Below, one piece after another: positions 52,134 to 63,999 of a DNA stretch of 64,000 bases (within the stretch, counting starts at the first letter, position 1; the number at the start of each line of letters is the position of its first letter). This DNA is from Psychromicrobium lacuslunae (GTDB taxonomy: Bacteria > Actinomycetota > Actinomycetes > Actinomycetales > Micrococcaceae). Under the pieces are notes generated by a model that ran no database searches, was not told where the DNA came from, and was given only the letters and a program-made list of their open reading frames with translations. The stretch lies in contig NZ_CP011005.1 in assembly GCF_000950575.1 (NCBI RefSeq), positions 2,976,001-3,040,000 on the forward strand, given 5' to 3'. The position numbers were made by a program, and so were the translations under genes.

Positions 52134-52507
52134 TGACTGCGCTCAAGCGAGCGGATCGAATCAGCATCACCGGGGTCAGCGCAATCGGCCACCACGGAGT
52201 TTTCGAACGGGAGAAACGCGATGGCCAGCCATTTATCGTTGACGCGGTGTTATTCACCGATGTGCGAGCGGCGGCTCGCAATGACGAGCTCGGTAAAACA
52301 GCCAACTATGCCGAAGTGGCTGAGCTGATAAAGGCGATGATCACCGGCGAGGTTTTCGATCTGATTGAGACCTTGGCCGAACGCACCGCGCAGCGAATTC
52401 TAGAAGACTTCGACATCGAAGCCGTTGAGCTCACCGTGCATAAGCCGAAAGCCCCCATTCAGGTGCCTTTCGGCGACGTTTCGATCACGGTTTATCGGGA
52501 ACGCTGA
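52133..52507 (+). CDS. folB: Dihydroneopterin aldolase
   Basis: 124 residues. ISITGVSAIGHHGVFEREKRDGQPFIVDAVL carries the family's conserved HGV and the KRDGQ region; ETLAERTAQRILEDF and ELTVHKPKAPIQ complete the fold. Makes 6-hydroxymethyl-dihydropterin. GTG start overlapping the folP stop; the folK ATG overlaps its own stop (TGATG). Confidence 0.93.
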   Translation: MTALKRADRISITGVSAIGHHGVFEREKRDGQPFIVDAVLFTDVRAAARNDELGKTANYAEVAELIKAMITGEVFDLIETLAERTAQRILEDFDIEAVELTVHKPKAPIQVPFGDVSITVYRER

Positions 52508-53010
52508 TGACAGTACGTGCAGTCCTAGCGCTCGGCTCAAACCTTGGCGAACGCTCGGATACTTTGGCCGAGGCGGTTGCAGATATTGTTGACCATCCGC
52601 TGGTCCGACTCTGTGACGTTTCGCCGGTGGTACAGACCGAGCCGGTGGGCGGGCCTGAGGATCAGCCGCTTTATCTCAATATGGTGATGGAGATCGAAAC
52701 TGATCTCGAGCCGCTTGAGCTCTTGCGGCATTGCCAAGCTGTTGAGGCTAAACACCACAGGGAACGAGTGGTGCGCTGGGGGCCTCGCACCTTGGACATT
52801 GACATTATTGTTTACGATCAGCTGGAGCAGGATGACCCCGAGCTGACTCTGCCACATCCACGAGCCGCAGAGCGTGCCTTCGTGTTGGTTCCGTGGTTGC
52901 TGATGGACCCGGCGGCGACCTTGCTAGGCGTTCCGGTCCGGCAACTTGCCGCCGCGGCTGAGGATCTCGGCGGAGTGGAAGACTTCGACGCCTCGATGGA
53001 GCAGTCATGA
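52507..53010 (+). CDS. folK: 2-amino-4-hydroxy-6-hydroxymethyldihydropteridine pyrophosphokinase
   Basis: 167 residues. VLALGSNLGERSDTLAEAV is the N-terminal signature, VVRWGPRTLDIDIIVYDQ the catalytic GPRTLDLDI motif and LPHPRAAERAFVLVP the family end. Supplies the pyrophosphorylated pterin for FolP. Start overlaps the folB stop; its stop overlaps the next gene by 4 nt. Confidence 0.94.
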   Translation: MTVRAVLALGSNLGERSDTLAEAVADIVDHPLVRLCDVSPVVQTEPVGGPEDQPLYLNMVMEIETDLEPLELLRHCQAVEAKHHRERVVRWGPRTLDIDIIVYDQLEQDDPELTLPHPRAAERAFVLVPWLLMDPAATLLGVPVRQLAAAAEDLGGVEDFDASMEQS

Positions 53011-53489
53011 AGTCAAGGATGTCGGTGATCAAGTTTCGTTGGCTGCTGGTCATCGCGCTGGTAGCGGCGTTACTTGGCTGGCTGGTCACGGTGCTGGCAA
53101 ATCGGGCGGGCTTGCCGACGCCAGTGCTGCCCTATAGTGCGCTAATCACCTTGGCCCTGGTGATTGTGCTGGTTGTCATCTTGGGCGTCCGAGTGCGGCG
53201 TTGGCGCAACGGCAATCATGAAAAGGATCTCAGCCCTATCCTGGCCGCTCGCACCTTGATTTTGGCGCAGGCCAGCGCTTATGCCGGGGCAATTATTTTG
53301 GGCTGGCATTTCGGGGCTTTAGTGGACGCTTTGACCACCACCTTCTACGGCGCTTCCATCTCAGTGCTTGGCGCGCCGGTGGCGCTTATGCTGGGCTCGT
53401 TGGCGATGGTCGCGGCGGGCATCATCGTCGAGCGATTCTGCCGAATTCCACCCGAAGACGGCGCGGATTCGGCAGCAGGCTCGGCCTAA
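53007..53489 (+). CDS. DUF3180 family membrane protein
   Basis: 160 residues, four TM segments (LLVIALVAALLGWLVTV, ALVIVLVVILGVRVRRW, LILAQASAYAGAIILGW, LGSLAMVAAGIIVERFC). Typical last gene of the actinobacterial fol cluster, found only there as far as I know; function unknown. ATG overlaps the folK stop (ATGA). Confidence 0.88.
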   Translation: MKSRMSVIKFRWLLVIALVAALLGWLVTVLANRAGLPTPVLPYSALITLALVIVLVVILGVRVRRWRNGNHEKDLSPILAARTLILAQASAYAGAIILGWHFGALVDALTTTFYGASISVLGAPVALMLGSLAMVAAGIIVERFCRIPPEDGADSAAGSA

Positions 53490-53590
53490 CCGGCGCAAAT
53501 TCGTGGCCCTAGCTGGCTGGAATGACACATCAATTGACCCGGGCGCGGTAAGGTTTCTTTCGACCCCCAATGGTTTTCTAGGAGTTCAGC

Positions 53591-54100
53591 GTGAGTGAGC
53601 CGATCGATCCGGCCGGTATTCAATGGCTAAGAGTTTCGCCAAAGCTGGTACAACTCCGCTTCCTGCGTGAGGGGATAGGCAGCCTGGTGATATTGCTGCT
53701 ATTTGCGCTGCCGCTGAGCTTCCGGCTGCTCGGTATCTGGCCCGGTTTCCCGCTCTGGCTGGCTTGGTTATTGCTGATCGGCGCGGCCGTGGTCCAGCTT
53801 TGGCGGCTGCTGCTCATCCCGCGGCAAGTAAGGGCGCTAGGCTTTGCCGAGCGAGCCGAAGACCTCTTGATTCGCCGGGGATTGCTGTTTCAGAAGGTAC
53901 TTGTGGTGCCCTACGGGCGGATGCAGTACGTTGACGTCTCGGTTGGCCCAATAGAACGAGCGCTCGGTTTAGCCACTCTGAAACTGCATACTGCCTCGCC
54001 GGGCACAAATGCCGCTATTGAAGGCTTGCCCGCCGAGCAGGCCGCGCGGCTACGCGAGCAGCTCTCCTCCTTGGGTGAGGCGAAGCTGGCCGGGCTGTGA
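53591..54100 (+). CDS. PH domain-containing membrane protein (YdbS-like)
   Basis: 169 residues. Two TM segments (about 25-65) and a bacterial PH domain with DLLIRRGLLFQKVLVVPYGRMQYVDVSVGPIERALGLATLKL, the usual YdbS pattern. Partner of the next, larger PH protein. GTG start. These pairs are found across actinobacteria and Bacillus; their role at the membrane is not established. Confidence 0.85.
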   Translation: MSEPIDPAGIQWLRVSPKLVQLRFLREGIGSLVILLLFALPLSFRLLGIWPGFPLWLAWLLLIGAAVVQLWRLLLIPRQVRALGFAERAEDLLIRRGLLFQKVLVVPYGRMQYVDVSVGPIERALGLATLKLHTASPGTNAAIEGLPAEQAARLREQLSSLGEAKLAGL

Positions 54101-54107
54101 GCTCACG

Positions 54108-55595
54108 ATGAGCGCCAGCAACGGTAGTGCCGAACCCGTTTTCCACACCGACGCGAGCGATGTGTGGCATCGTGTCCATCCGGCCTCGCCGGCCATTCGC
54201 GGCTGGCTTGCGGTAGTTGCGGTGATGGTGATCTTCGGACGAAATTTTATTGAACAACTCGTCCAGAGCACTGCTTCAGGTAAGCGATCCGACACTGGCG
54301 GTCTGCCGGTATGGGTGGTGCTGCTGGTGATCCTTGGCGCTATATTGATTTTTGGCGTAGCTTTCGTGCTTTCTTGGTTCTTCACGCGCTACCAAGTCAC
54401 TGACGATCACGTTCGAATAAACTCTGGTTTCATCTTCCGTCAGCAGCGGCAGGCCAGGATAGACCGCGTTCAGGCGATCGACGTGGTGCAACCGCTGTTA
54501 GCTCGGATTTTCAATCTGGCGGAGCTGAAATTCGAAGTCGCCGACGCCGGTAAATCGGCAATGAAGCTTTCCTTCCTGAAACTGGATGAGGCGAAGCGGC
54601 TACGCGCAGCGATTCTGGCGCGAGCGGCTGGGGTCACCATCGATCCGGAACATCCCAGCCGAGTTGAGGAAGCCCCCGAGCAGGAAGTGTTACGGCTTTC
54701 ACCGGGGCGGATTATCGGTGCGACCGTCTTCTCAGCGCTCAGCGTCTCGCTGTTGATTGTCTGCGTGGTGTTGGTGATACTGGTGCTGCGAGGCTGGTGG
54801 GCGGCACTGATCGGCTTCCTACCTGCACTGCTCGGTCTCTTCGCTGGCTATTGGGGGGCCTTTAGCAAGGACTTTAACTTCCGCGTCGCGGTCTCCCCAG
54901 ATGGGGTCCGGCTGCACTATGGGCTGCTGGAAACCCGTTCCCAGACCATTCCGCCGGGGCGGGTGCAAGCAGTCAGCATCAGCCAAGGTCTGATTTGGCG
55001 GATCTTCGGCTGGTATCGGATTCATCTCAATGTTGCCGGATACGGAAATGAAGCGCATGAAAACCGCAGCACGCTGCTGCCGGTAGGCACAGCGCAGCAG
55101 GTGCTTTCGGTGTTATCGCTGGTCTTCCCTGATCCCGGAGTAGCTAATCCGCAGCAGGTTTTTGCGGCCGGGCTGAGCGGTAAGGGAGAGGCCGAAGGCT
55201 TCAATCATTCACCGAGTCGTGCCGCCTGGCTCGGCCCATTCGTGTGGCGACGCAATGCCTACCGAGCCACCGAGACCGCGCTCCTGTGCCGACATGGCGT
55301 GCTCACCCGGCGCCTCCAAGTGGTGCCCCACGAAAGAACCCAGTCGCTGCAATTAAAGCAAGGGTTGCTGCAACGCTGGTTGCGTTTGGCCGACTTTGAA
55401 TTGCACTCAACACCCGGTCCGATTAAACCCCTAGTCCGTCATTTAGACCTCGAGGCAGCTAAAGCACTTTTCACCGAACAGGCCGAGCGGGCCGCAAAGG
55501 CTCGGCGGATAGCGAAGCCGGAACACTGGATGTCTGCAGCCAAGTCAGCGGCAGCTGAAACGGAGCAGGAGGCGCCCGATGGATCGATCGGCTGA
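54108..55595 (+). CDS. PH domain-containing membrane protein (YdbT-like)
   Basis: 495 residues with three PH-like segments, each built on the QARIDRVQAIDVVQPLLARIFNLAELKF, SQTIPPGRVQAVSISQGLIWRIFG and VVPHERTQSLQLKQGLLQRWLRLADFELHS pattern, separated by TM pairs. Matches the YdbT architecture. An in-frame extension reaches 54009 but overlaps the previous gene; ATG 54108 is preferred. The next gene starts 17 nt before its stop, so the two are coupled. Confidence 0.84.
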   Translation: MSASNGSAEPVFHTDASDVWHRVHPASPAIRGWLAVVAVMVIFGRNFIEQLVQSTASGKRSDTGGLPVWVVLLVILGAILIFGVAFVLSWFFTRYQVTDDHVRINSGFIFRQQRQARIDRVQAIDVVQPLLARIFNLAELKFEVADAGKSAMKLSFLKLDEAKRLRAAILARAAGVTIDPEHPSRVEEAPEQEVLRLSPGRIIGATVFSALSVSLLIVCVVLVILVLRGWWAALIGFLPALLGLFAGYWGAFSKDFNFRVAVSPDGVRLHYGLLETRSQTIPPGRVQAVSISQGLIWRIFGWYRIHLNVAGYGNEAHENRSTLLPVGTAQQVLSVLSLVFPDPGVANPQQVFAAGLSGKGEAEGFNHSPSRAAWLGPFVWRRNAYRATETALLCRHGVLTRRLQVVPHERTQSLQLKQGLLQRWLRLADFELHSTPGPIKPLVRHLDLEAAKALFTEQAERAAKARRIAKPEHWMSAAKSAAAETEQEAPDGSIG

Positions 55596-56469
55596 ACGTC
55601 CGGGACGGCTCGGCGTCGGCATTATTGGTGCAGGCAAGGTCGGAGCGGTGTTGGGGGCTGCCTTGCGGGCAGCCGGTCATGGCATCGTCGGGGTGTCGGC
55701 TATCTCGCAGCAGTCAAAAGATCGCGCCGAGAGCCTGCTGCCCGGTATTCCGATCCTGGAGATTCCCGAACTTGTGGAACGCTCTGAACTTGTACTGTTA
55801 GCGGTGCCCGACGATGCGCTCAGCCAATTGGTGAGCGGATTAGCCCAAACTGGGGCTTGGCAGCTGGGACAACTGGTAGCCCATACCTCTGGAAGATTTG
55901 GTGTCGGAGTGCTGGCGCCGGTGCGGGAAGCCGGGGCCATCCCACTGGCCATTCACCCGGCGATGACTTTTTCCGGTCTGAGCATGGACCTGGCCAGACT
56001 GACGGACTGCAGCTTCGGGGTGACCGCTGACCCGGCCATGCTGCCGATTGCACAAGCGCTGGTGGTCGAAATGGGTGCCGAGCCGGTGCCGATTGCGGAG
56101 GCCGATCGAGCGCTCTACCATGCTGCCTTAGCGCATGGCGCTAACCATCTCGTCACCTTGGTGGCGCAGTCCAGTGAGTTACTTGAGAAAATCGGGGTGC
56201 CGCAACCGGAGCGGCTTCTCGGCCCGCTGCTAAGAGCATCCCTGGAGAACGCTCTAGCCTCGGGTGAGAATGCTTTGACCGGCCCGGTCGCCCGAGGTGA
56301 CAGTGGTACCGTGCAGGCCCATGTGCAAGCGCTCGCTGAATCGTCGGCGGAGATCTTGACGGCCTACCAGGCGATGGCGAAAAGCACCGCTCTACGAGCC
56401 GTCGCCCGGGATAAGCTCAGCGCCGCTCAAGTAGCAGAAATAACGCAAGCCCTGGAAGGGGAGCTGTGA
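55579..56469 (+). CDS. Rossmann-fold protein with DUF2520, candidate ketopantoate reductase-like
   Basis: 296 residues. [22 protein letters not shown] is a Rossmann GxGxxG-type nucleotide site; [13 protein letters not shown] and [10 protein letters not shown] follow as in NADP-dependent 6PGDH-like enzymes, with the DUF2520 C-terminal helical domain after residue 150 ([21 protein letters not shown]). It overlaps the previous gene by 17 nt and panC by 4 nt. Family context (next to panC) suggests a role in pantoate synthesis; not proven. Confidence 0.8.
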   Translation: MDRSAERPGRLGVGIIGAGKVGAVLGAALRAAGHGIVGVSAISQQSKDRAESLLPGIPILEIPELVERSELVLLAVPDDALSQLVSGLAQTGAWQLGQLVAHTSGRFGVGVLAPVREAGAIPLAIHPAMTFSGLSMDLARLTDCSFGVTADPAMLPIAQALVVEMGAEPVPIAEADRALYHAALAHGANHLVTLVAQSSELLEKIGVPQPERLLGPLLRASLENALASGENALTGPVARGDSGTVQAHVQALAESSAEILTAYQAMAKSTALRAVARDKLSAAQVAEITQALEGEL

Positions 56470-57350
56470 GGATAGCCCGAACCATCGCTGAATTTCGGCA
56501 GCTTAGCGCCGAGCTTCTGAGCCCTTACGAGTCGCCGTCTTTTGGTTTAGTGCCGACGATGGGGGCGCTACACGCCGGACATGCTGAGTTAGCCCGTCAG
56601 GCGGTGGTTTCTGAATCGGTGGTGGCGGCGTCGATCTTCGTCAATCCCTTGCAGTTTGGGGATGCCCTCGATCTTGAGCGTTACCCCCGTGATTTGGATG
56701 CTGATGCCGAGTTGCTGGAATCGGTGGGGGTCAAATTAGTTTTTGCACCCCCGCTACAAGAGATGTATCCGCAGGGCGAACCACAGGTGCGAGTATCTTC
56801 CGGGGCGCTGGGTACGGTTTTTGAGGGGGCTTCCAGGCCGGGGCACTTCGATGGTGCCCTCACTGTGGTGGCCAAGTTGTTGCATGCCGGTACGCCTGCG
56901 ATGGGCAGTTACCGGGCATATTTCGGTCAAAAAGACGCGCAGCAATTAGCCCTGGTGCGCCGGATGGTCAGCGACCTCAACTTTCCTGTGCAGATCGTTG
57001 GGGTGCCCACAGTGCGGGCCGAGGACGGTCTGGCATTATCTAGCCGCAATAGATTCCTCTCCGCCGAGCAGCGTGACGCTGCCTTGGTGCTATCACGTGC
57101 TTTGCGGCAGCTCGCCGCGCAGGCGGATGCCCAAGAGCCACTCGATATCGACTCAGCGATCGCTCTGATTGAGAGCGAGCCTTTGGTAAAACTCGACTAC
57201 CTTGAAGTGGTCGACCAGGAGAGCTTTGTGCCGCTGGCGGAAAATTGTCGGCACAGCCCGTTCAGGGGCAAAGCCTTGGCGCTTTTGGCCGCGCAGGTGG
57301 GCCAGGTCCGGCTGATAGACAATATGCCGCTCAGCGTGAAAGCTCAGTGA
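56466..57350 (+). CDS. panC: Pantothenate synthetase
   Basis: 294 residues. [20 protein letters not shown] is the HxGH-type adenylate motif, [22 protein letters not shown] and [27 protein letters not shown] the substrate loops, and [20 protein letters not shown] the KMSKS-like region. Joins pantoate and beta-alanine. GTG start overlapping the upstream gene (GTGA). Confidence 0.94.
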   Translation: MRIARTIAEFRQLSAELLSPYESPSFGLVPTMGALHAGHAELARQAVVSESVVAASIFVNPLQFGDALDLERYPRDLDADAELLESVGVKLVFAPPLQEMYPQGEPQVRVSSGALGTVFEGASRPGHFDGALTVVAKLLHAGTPAMGSYRAYFGQKDAQQLALVRRMVSDLNFPVQIVGVPTVRAEDGLALSSRNRFLSAEQRDAALVLSRALRQLAAQADAQEPLDIDSAIALIESEPLVKLDYLEVVDQESFVPLAENCRHSPFRGKALALLAAQVGQVRLIDNMPLSVKAQ

Positions 57351-57808
57351 GCCCCGGCCACGGCCTCTGGATAGATCTGCTGGAAAGCTTGAGTTAAAGC
57401 TTGTAGTTCAGGGGTCTCCGACGCCTCCGCAATGGCCGCATGTAGGGTGCGATCGTGACTGGGTTTAGCCTGCTTGAGTAATTGTTGACCGGCCTTCGTC
57501 AGCTCGGTGTAAATCCCACGGCGGTCATCCGCACACAGATAGCGAGCGAGCAGATTTCGTTCCTCAAGTCTGGCAACTAAGCGGGTGGTCGCGCTGGAGG
57601 AGAGTGCGGCGGCGCGAGCTAGTTGCTGCATTCTCATATGCCAGCCGTCTTGTCGGCTGAGCGCATCGAGCACTGTGTACTCGACCACAGAGAGTTGATG
57701 CTCGCTCTGTAGTGATTTCTCTAAGGCGGTTTCGATAATCCCGTGTAGCGCCGCCAGAGCACGCCAACCCTGCGCTCTGATCTCGACGGCGTCGTCAGCG
57801 ATCGACAC
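57344..57808 (-). CDS. MarR-family transcriptional regulator
   Basis: 154 residues. [28 protein letters not shown] is the recognition helix and [16 protein letters not shown] the wing. Divergent from an MFS exporter; operator-like repeats lie between them, so it likely represses that pump. Its 3' end overlaps panC by 7 nt convergently. Confidence 0.87.
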   Translation of the reverse strand: MSIADDAVEIRAQGWRALAALHGIIETALEKSLQSEHQLSVVEYTVLDALSRQDGWHMRMQQLARAAALSSSATTRLVARLEERNLLARYLCADDRRGIYTELTKAGQQLLKQAKPSHDRTLHAAIAEASETPELQALTQAFQQIYPEAVAGAH

Positions 57809-57897
57809 GATACCTTTCCGACCTTCCTGCTTTGGCGCTCCGGAATCTTCCTGGAGCTACTCCAGCACAATACTAACAGCTTGCGCCGATATAGCGC

Positions 57898-57953
57898 GTG
57901 TGCAACTATATAGCGAGCGTGTGCAATTAATGCAGGCGCACTTATTTGCACAC
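57898..57953. promoter_or_regulatory. Three MarR-type half-sites upstream of the MFS gene
   Basis: GTGTGCAA occurs twice directly (57898-57905 and 57919-57926, both within GCGTGTGCAAnTA), and its complement TTGCACAC once (57946-57953). Copies 2 and 3 form an inverted pair spanning 35 bp; copies 1 and 2 are 21 bp apart, about two helix turns, so a dimer pair could bind on one face. The third site ends 15 nt before the MFS ATG. Confidence 0.6.
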
Positions 57954-57967
57954 AGAGGAGATCTGGT

Positions 57968-59164
57968 ATGCCCATTGCACTATTCGCTCTCGCGCTGGGG
58001 GGCTTCGGCATCGGGCTCACCGAATTCGTCATTATGGGCCTCCTGCCAGAAGTCGCTGCCGACTTCAAGGTCAGTGAAACAGCTGCTGGTTATCTGATTT
58101 CGGGTTATGCCTTGAGCGTCGCGGTCGGTGCTATCGCGGTGACCGCAGCCCTCACCAGACTTGACCGCAAAAAGGCGCTGCTAGGTCTGATGATTCTCTT
58201 TATCGCTGGCAACCTGGTGTCAGCACTCGCGCCTAGCTATGGCTTAATGCTGCTTGGCCGGGTGGTCGCTGCGCTTTGCCACGGTGCTTTCTTTGGCATC
58301 GGAGCGGTGGTGGCCGCTCAACTGGTGCCGTTGAATCGCAAAGCCGCAGCCATTTCAATGATGTTTGCCGGACTGACAATTTCCAATGTTCTTGGCGTCC
58401 CATTGGGTACTATGCTCGGGCAAGCGGCTGGCTGGCGGGCAACTTTTTGGGTTATCACTGCCATTGGCGTGATTGCGTTTATTGGCATAGCCATCCTGGT
58501 GCCGAATCGGGTGGGCGCGGAGCAAAAGGCGCAGGCTGGCGCCTTGCGCACCGAGTTCGCTGCCTTCCGGATTCCTCAAGTATGGTTTTCTATTTTGATC
58601 ACGGTGCTTGGCTATGGCGGGATGTTTGGTGGATTCAGTTACATTGCCTTCACGCTGACCGAGGTCAGCGGATTCAGCCCCTCGACCGTGCCTTGGCTGC
58701 TGATCTTATTCGGCGTCGGTCTATTTATCGGCAATATTGTCGGTGGCCGAGCCGCCGATAAGCAGCTCGGACGAACCTTATTGATACTGCTTTTCGTGCT
58801 CAGTGGGGTACTTGTGCTCTTCGCGCTTAGCGCCAGTAGTCAGCTGATGACGATCATTTGCCTGATATTGATGGGGTTCTTCGGCTTTGCCACGGTGCCT
58901 GGTTTGCAACTGCGCATTATGGCGTATGCGGATAAGGCGCCGACGCTGGCTTCGGGAGCCAATATTGCAGCCTTTAACCTGGGCAACGCCTTCGGGGCTT
59001 GGCTCGGCGGGCTGACCCTGGCTGCCGGTTGGGGCTATACCTCACCGCTCTGGGCGGGGGCAGTGGTCACGCTCTGCGGCCTGGTGGTATTTTTGCTGGC
59101 TGCCCGTGCTCAGCGCGGAGAGTTCAGCCGGAATGAGCCTGGAGCGCTGCTACCGGTAAAATAG
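57968..59164 (+). CDS. MFS transporter (AraJ/CmlR-like, DHA12 family)
   Basis: 398 residues, 12 TM segments. GGFGIGLTEFVIMGLLPEVAADF is the typical start of the AraJ/YdhP/CmlR branch, and GYALSVAVGAIAVTAALTRLDRKKALLG the motif A loop. A drug or sugar efflux pump by family; substrate not readable. GAGGAG lies 6-8 nt before the ATG. Probably controlled by the divergent MarR. Confidence 0.89.
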   Translation: MPIALFALALGGFGIGLTEFVIMGLLPEVAADFKVSETAAGYLISGYALSVAVGAIAVTAALTRLDRKKALLGLMILFIAGNLVSALAPSYGLMLLGRVVAALCHGAFFGIGAVVAAQLVPLNRKAAAISMMFAGLTISNVLGVPLGTMLGQAAGWRATFWVITAIGVIAFIGIAILVPNRVGAEQKAQAGALRTEFAAFRIPQVWFSILITVLGYGGMFGGFSYIAFTLTEVSGFSPSTVPWLLILFGVGLFIGNIVGGRAADKQLGRTLLILLFVLSGVLVLFALSASSQLMTIICLILMGFFGFATVPGLQLRIMAYADKAPTLASGANIAAFNLGNAFGAWLGGLTLAAGWGYTSPLWAGAVVTLCGLVVFLLAARAQRGEFSRNEPGALLPVK

Positions 59165-59170
59165 GTTTTC

Positions 59171-60679
59171 GTGACTGAATTAGAGACCCCGCCCACCGAA
59201 GACCAGATTTCCGAACAGATGCAGATTCGGCTGGACAAACGAGCCAGTCTGCTGGCCGATGGGCATCAGGCGTATCCGGTCGGTGTACCCCGAACTCACA
59301 GTCTCAGCGAGATCCGGGAGAAGTACGGCAGTCTGGAAGCCGATGAAACTACCGGCGAACTGGTCGGCATTGTTGGCCGGGTGGTCTTCATCCGCAATAC
59401 CGGCAAATTATGCTTTGTCACCTTGCAGGAGGGGAATGGTACCCGCTTGCAAGGCATGCTGAGCCTGGCCAAGATTGGCGAAACAGCGCTCGCGGACTGG
59501 AAAGCCCTGGTCGACCTCGGCGATCATGTCTTTCTGCACGGCGAGGTGATTTCTTCCAAGCGCGGCGAGCTATCGGTGCTTGCTGATTCCTGGCAGATGG
59601 CGTCGAAAGCGTTGCGCCCGATGCCGGTGTTGCACGCTGAGTTGAACGAGGAAAACCGGGTTCGCCAGCGATATGTGGATCTGATGGTTCGCGAGGAAGC
59701 CCGGCAGATGGTTTACACCCGCGCGGCAATAACTCGAGCTGTTCGCGAGACGCTGAACGGCCTCGACTACGTCGAGGTAGAAGGTCCCGTGCTGCAGTTG
59801 GTGCACGGCGGGGCCAGCGCACGTCCGTTTGAGACTCATGTGAACGCTTTCGACCAGAAAATGACTCTGCGAATCGCTTTGGAGTTGTACCTCAAGCGAG
59901 CTGTGGTGGGCGGTATTGACCGGGTCTATGAGCTGGGCAGAATCTTCCGCAACGAGGGCGTGGACTCCACGCACAGCCCGGAGTTCACCATGCTGGAATG
60001 CTACGAAGCCTATGCCGATCAATTCGTGATGGCCGAGCGAATGAAGCAAATCATTTTGAACTGCGCTGATCTTTTGGGCAGCCGGAAGATTGAAACAGCA
60101 AAGGGCACCATTGATCTAGACGGCGAGTGGCGCTGGCTGGCGGTTTATCCCGGGCTCTCCGAAGCGGTGGGCGAAGAGATCACGCCGCAGACCGAAGCGA
60201 CTACCTTGCGCGCGCTGGCGGCTCGTCATGAGATTAAGGTCGATCCGGCCTGGGACGCCGAGAAACTCGTGGTAGAGCTATTCGGTGAATTGGTTGAGCC
60301 GCAGTTATTGCAGCCTACTTTTGTTTACGATTATCCGCCCTCGGCTCAACCATTGGCCAGGCCGCATCGTAGTAAGCCAGGACTTATCGAAGCATGGGAT
60401 TTAATAATTGGTGGAATGGAGCGGGGCACCGCTTTTTCTGAACTGATTGATCCAGTAATCCAGCGAGAGCGGCTTACCGAACAATCCTTGCGTGCTGCCG
60501 GAGGTGATCCCGAGGCCATGCAATTGGATGAGGACTTCTTGCGTGCGCTGGAATATGGCGCGCCGCCGATGGGAGGAATCGGCTTGGGCATTGATCGTCT
60601 TGTCATGCTATTCACGAATTCGGGTATTCGGGAAACTATTCTTTTTCCGTTGCTCAAGCCCGATGCGCAGAGGAGCTAG
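59171..60679 (+). CDS. lysS: Lysyl-tRNA synthetase (class II)
   Basis: 502 residues. OB-fold anticodon domain (residues 60-150, GIVGRVVFIRNTGKLCFVTLQ), then the class II core with motif 2 around RIFRNEGVDSTHSPEFTMLE and motif 3 GGIGLGIDRLVMLFTNSG. Charges tRNA-Lys. GTG start 7 nt after the MFS stop. Followed by a 50-residue membrane protein. Confidence 0.95.
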   Translation: MTELETPPTEDQISEQMQIRLDKRASLLADGHQAYPVGVPRTHSLSEIREKYGSLEADETTGELVGIVGRVVFIRNTGKLCFVTLQEGNGTRLQGMLSLAKIGETALADWKALVDLGDHVFLHGEVISSKRGELSVLADSWQMASKALRPMPVLHAELNEENRVRQRYVDLMVREEARQMVYTRAAITRAVRETLNGLDYVEVEGPVLQLVHGGASARPFETHVNAFDQKMTLRIALELYLKRAVVGGIDRVYELGRIFRNEGVDSTHSPEFTMLECYEAYADQFVMAERMKQIILNCADLLGSRKIETAKGTIDLDGEWRWLAVYPGLSEAVGEEITPQTEATTLRALAARHEIKVDPAWDAEKLVVELFGELVEPQLLQPTFVYDYPPSAQPLARPHRSKPGLIEAWDLIIGGMERGTAFSELIDPVIQRERLTEQSLRAAGGDPEAMQLDEDFLRALEYGAPPMGGIGLGIDRLVMLFTNSGIRETILFPLLKPDAQRS

Positions 60680-60682
60680 TCA

Positions 60683-60835
60683 ATGGAGTATTTAGCCGTC
60701 ATTGTGCCATCGCTCGGCGTGGGGCTGGTGTTTTTCTTCGCAATGAAAGCGATTTTCAATGCTGATCGAGCCGAGCGGCAAGCCCTGGCCCGGGCGGAGC
60801 AAGAGGCCGATCAACGCATTAAAAAAACCGAGTAA
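60683..60835 (+). CDS. Small single-pass membrane protein (50 aa)
   Basis: 50 residues. TM segment AVIVPSLGVGLVFFFAMKAIF, then a charged helix (NADRAERQALARAEQEADQRIKK). AGAGGAG lies just upstream of the ATG, which comes 4 nt after the lysS stop. Such a gene after lysS is seen in related actinobacteria (recollection). Function unknown. Confidence 0.75.
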   Translation: MEYLAVIVPSLGVGLVFFFAMKAIFNADRAERQALARAEQEADQRIKKTE

Positions 60836-61073
60836 TCTGTTTTATTCATATTCCGTGCATGCCTCCACTGAAATCTGCCATGAATATAAGGCCAACCTGC
60901 GTCGCGTATTTAAGCGAGATTAAAAAATTTTGAACTTTTGGTGGATCATCCACAATTCTCCACACAGAGGACCTACAGGAATTTATTTTTGACTAGCGAC
61001 CCTGAGCAATAGATAATCAATATTTAGGCGCGATGGATGTCGTGCTGTAATAAAAAAATCTAGGGGCGAAATA
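60836..61073. promoter_or_regulatory. AT-rich leader of lsr2
   Basis: 238 bp, visibly richer in AT than its surroundings (TTAAAAAATTTTGAACTTTT near 60930). It contains the dyad GTGGAT-C-ATCCAC (60941-60953) and an AGGGG ribosome site 8 nt before lsr2. AT-rich DNA is the binding target of Lsr2, so autoregulation is likely (inference). No small gene is visible in it. Confidence 0.5.
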
Positions 61074-61403
61074 ATGGCACAAAAAGTAAAGATCATCCTG
61101 GTGGATGACCTCGATGGGGGAACCGCCGAGGAAACGGTTAGGTTTGGACTTGACGGCGTCAATTACGAAGTCGATTTGTCCAGCAAGCACGCCGCACAAT
61201 TGCGGGATGCCATTCAGCCCTTCGCGGCCGTAGGTCGTAAATTAGCGGCGCGTGGGCCAAAAGCTCGCCAGCAGAATGCCGCCAGCCGGAGCAACGAGGT
61301 AGCGCAGATCCGCTCCTGGGCCCGGGAGAACGGCCACACGGTCAGTGATCGAGGCCGAATTCAGGCGGACATCGTCGCCGCCTACCACAAGGCGAACGCT
61401 TAA
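61074..61403 (+). CDS. lsr2: Lsr2 nucleoid-associated protein (H-NS-like)
   Basis: 109 residues. N-terminal dimerisation domain ([33 protein letters not shown]) and C-terminal AT-hook-like DNA-binding domain ([33 protein letters not shown]; the RGR loop contacts the minor groove of AT-rich DNA). Silences AT-rich or foreign genes in actinobacteria. Downstream is a strong dyad and clpC. Confidence 0.94.
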   Translation: MAQKVKIILVDDLDGGTAEETVRFGLDGVNYEVDLSSKHAAQLRDAIQPFAAVGRKLAARGPKARQQNAASRSNEVAQIRSWARENGHTVSDRGRIQADIVAAYHKANA

Positions 61404-61423
61404 TTTATTCCCGAGTTTTCCCT

Positions 61424-61505
61424 GTGGCGAACATCGCCACACTCCTGGCAGAAACTGCGTAGCATCTTTGTTAGAGATGGCTAGTAGTAGCTAGGAGTGT
61501 GGCGA
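61424..61505 (+). promoter_or_regulatory. Competing stem-loops controlling the clpC ribosome site
   Basis: Two mutually exclusive pairings share the segment TCGCCAC (61434-61440). It can close a 7-bp hairpin with GTGGCGA (61424-61430), or extend as TCGCCACACTCCTGGC (61434-61449) to pair over 16 bp (one G-U) with GCTAGGAGTGTGGCGA (61490-61505). The long stem buries AGGAG, the clpC Shine-Dalgarno, and ends just before the ATG at 61507. This could act as a translation switch or the first hairpin as the lsr2 terminator. If transcription starts inside the 40-nt loop the left arm is absent from the RNA. Confidence 0.55.
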
Positions 61506-61506
61506 A

Positions 61507-63999
<2,493 letters not shown>

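Noticed and set aside
61424-61505. ClgR or HspR/CtsR binding site upstream of clpC
   Set aside because: The dyad GTGGCGA-ACA-TCGCCAC does not fit the motifs I remember for these regulators (ClgR GTTCGC-N5-GCGAAC type; HspR CTTGAGT-N7-ACTCAAG), so I describe it as structure only.
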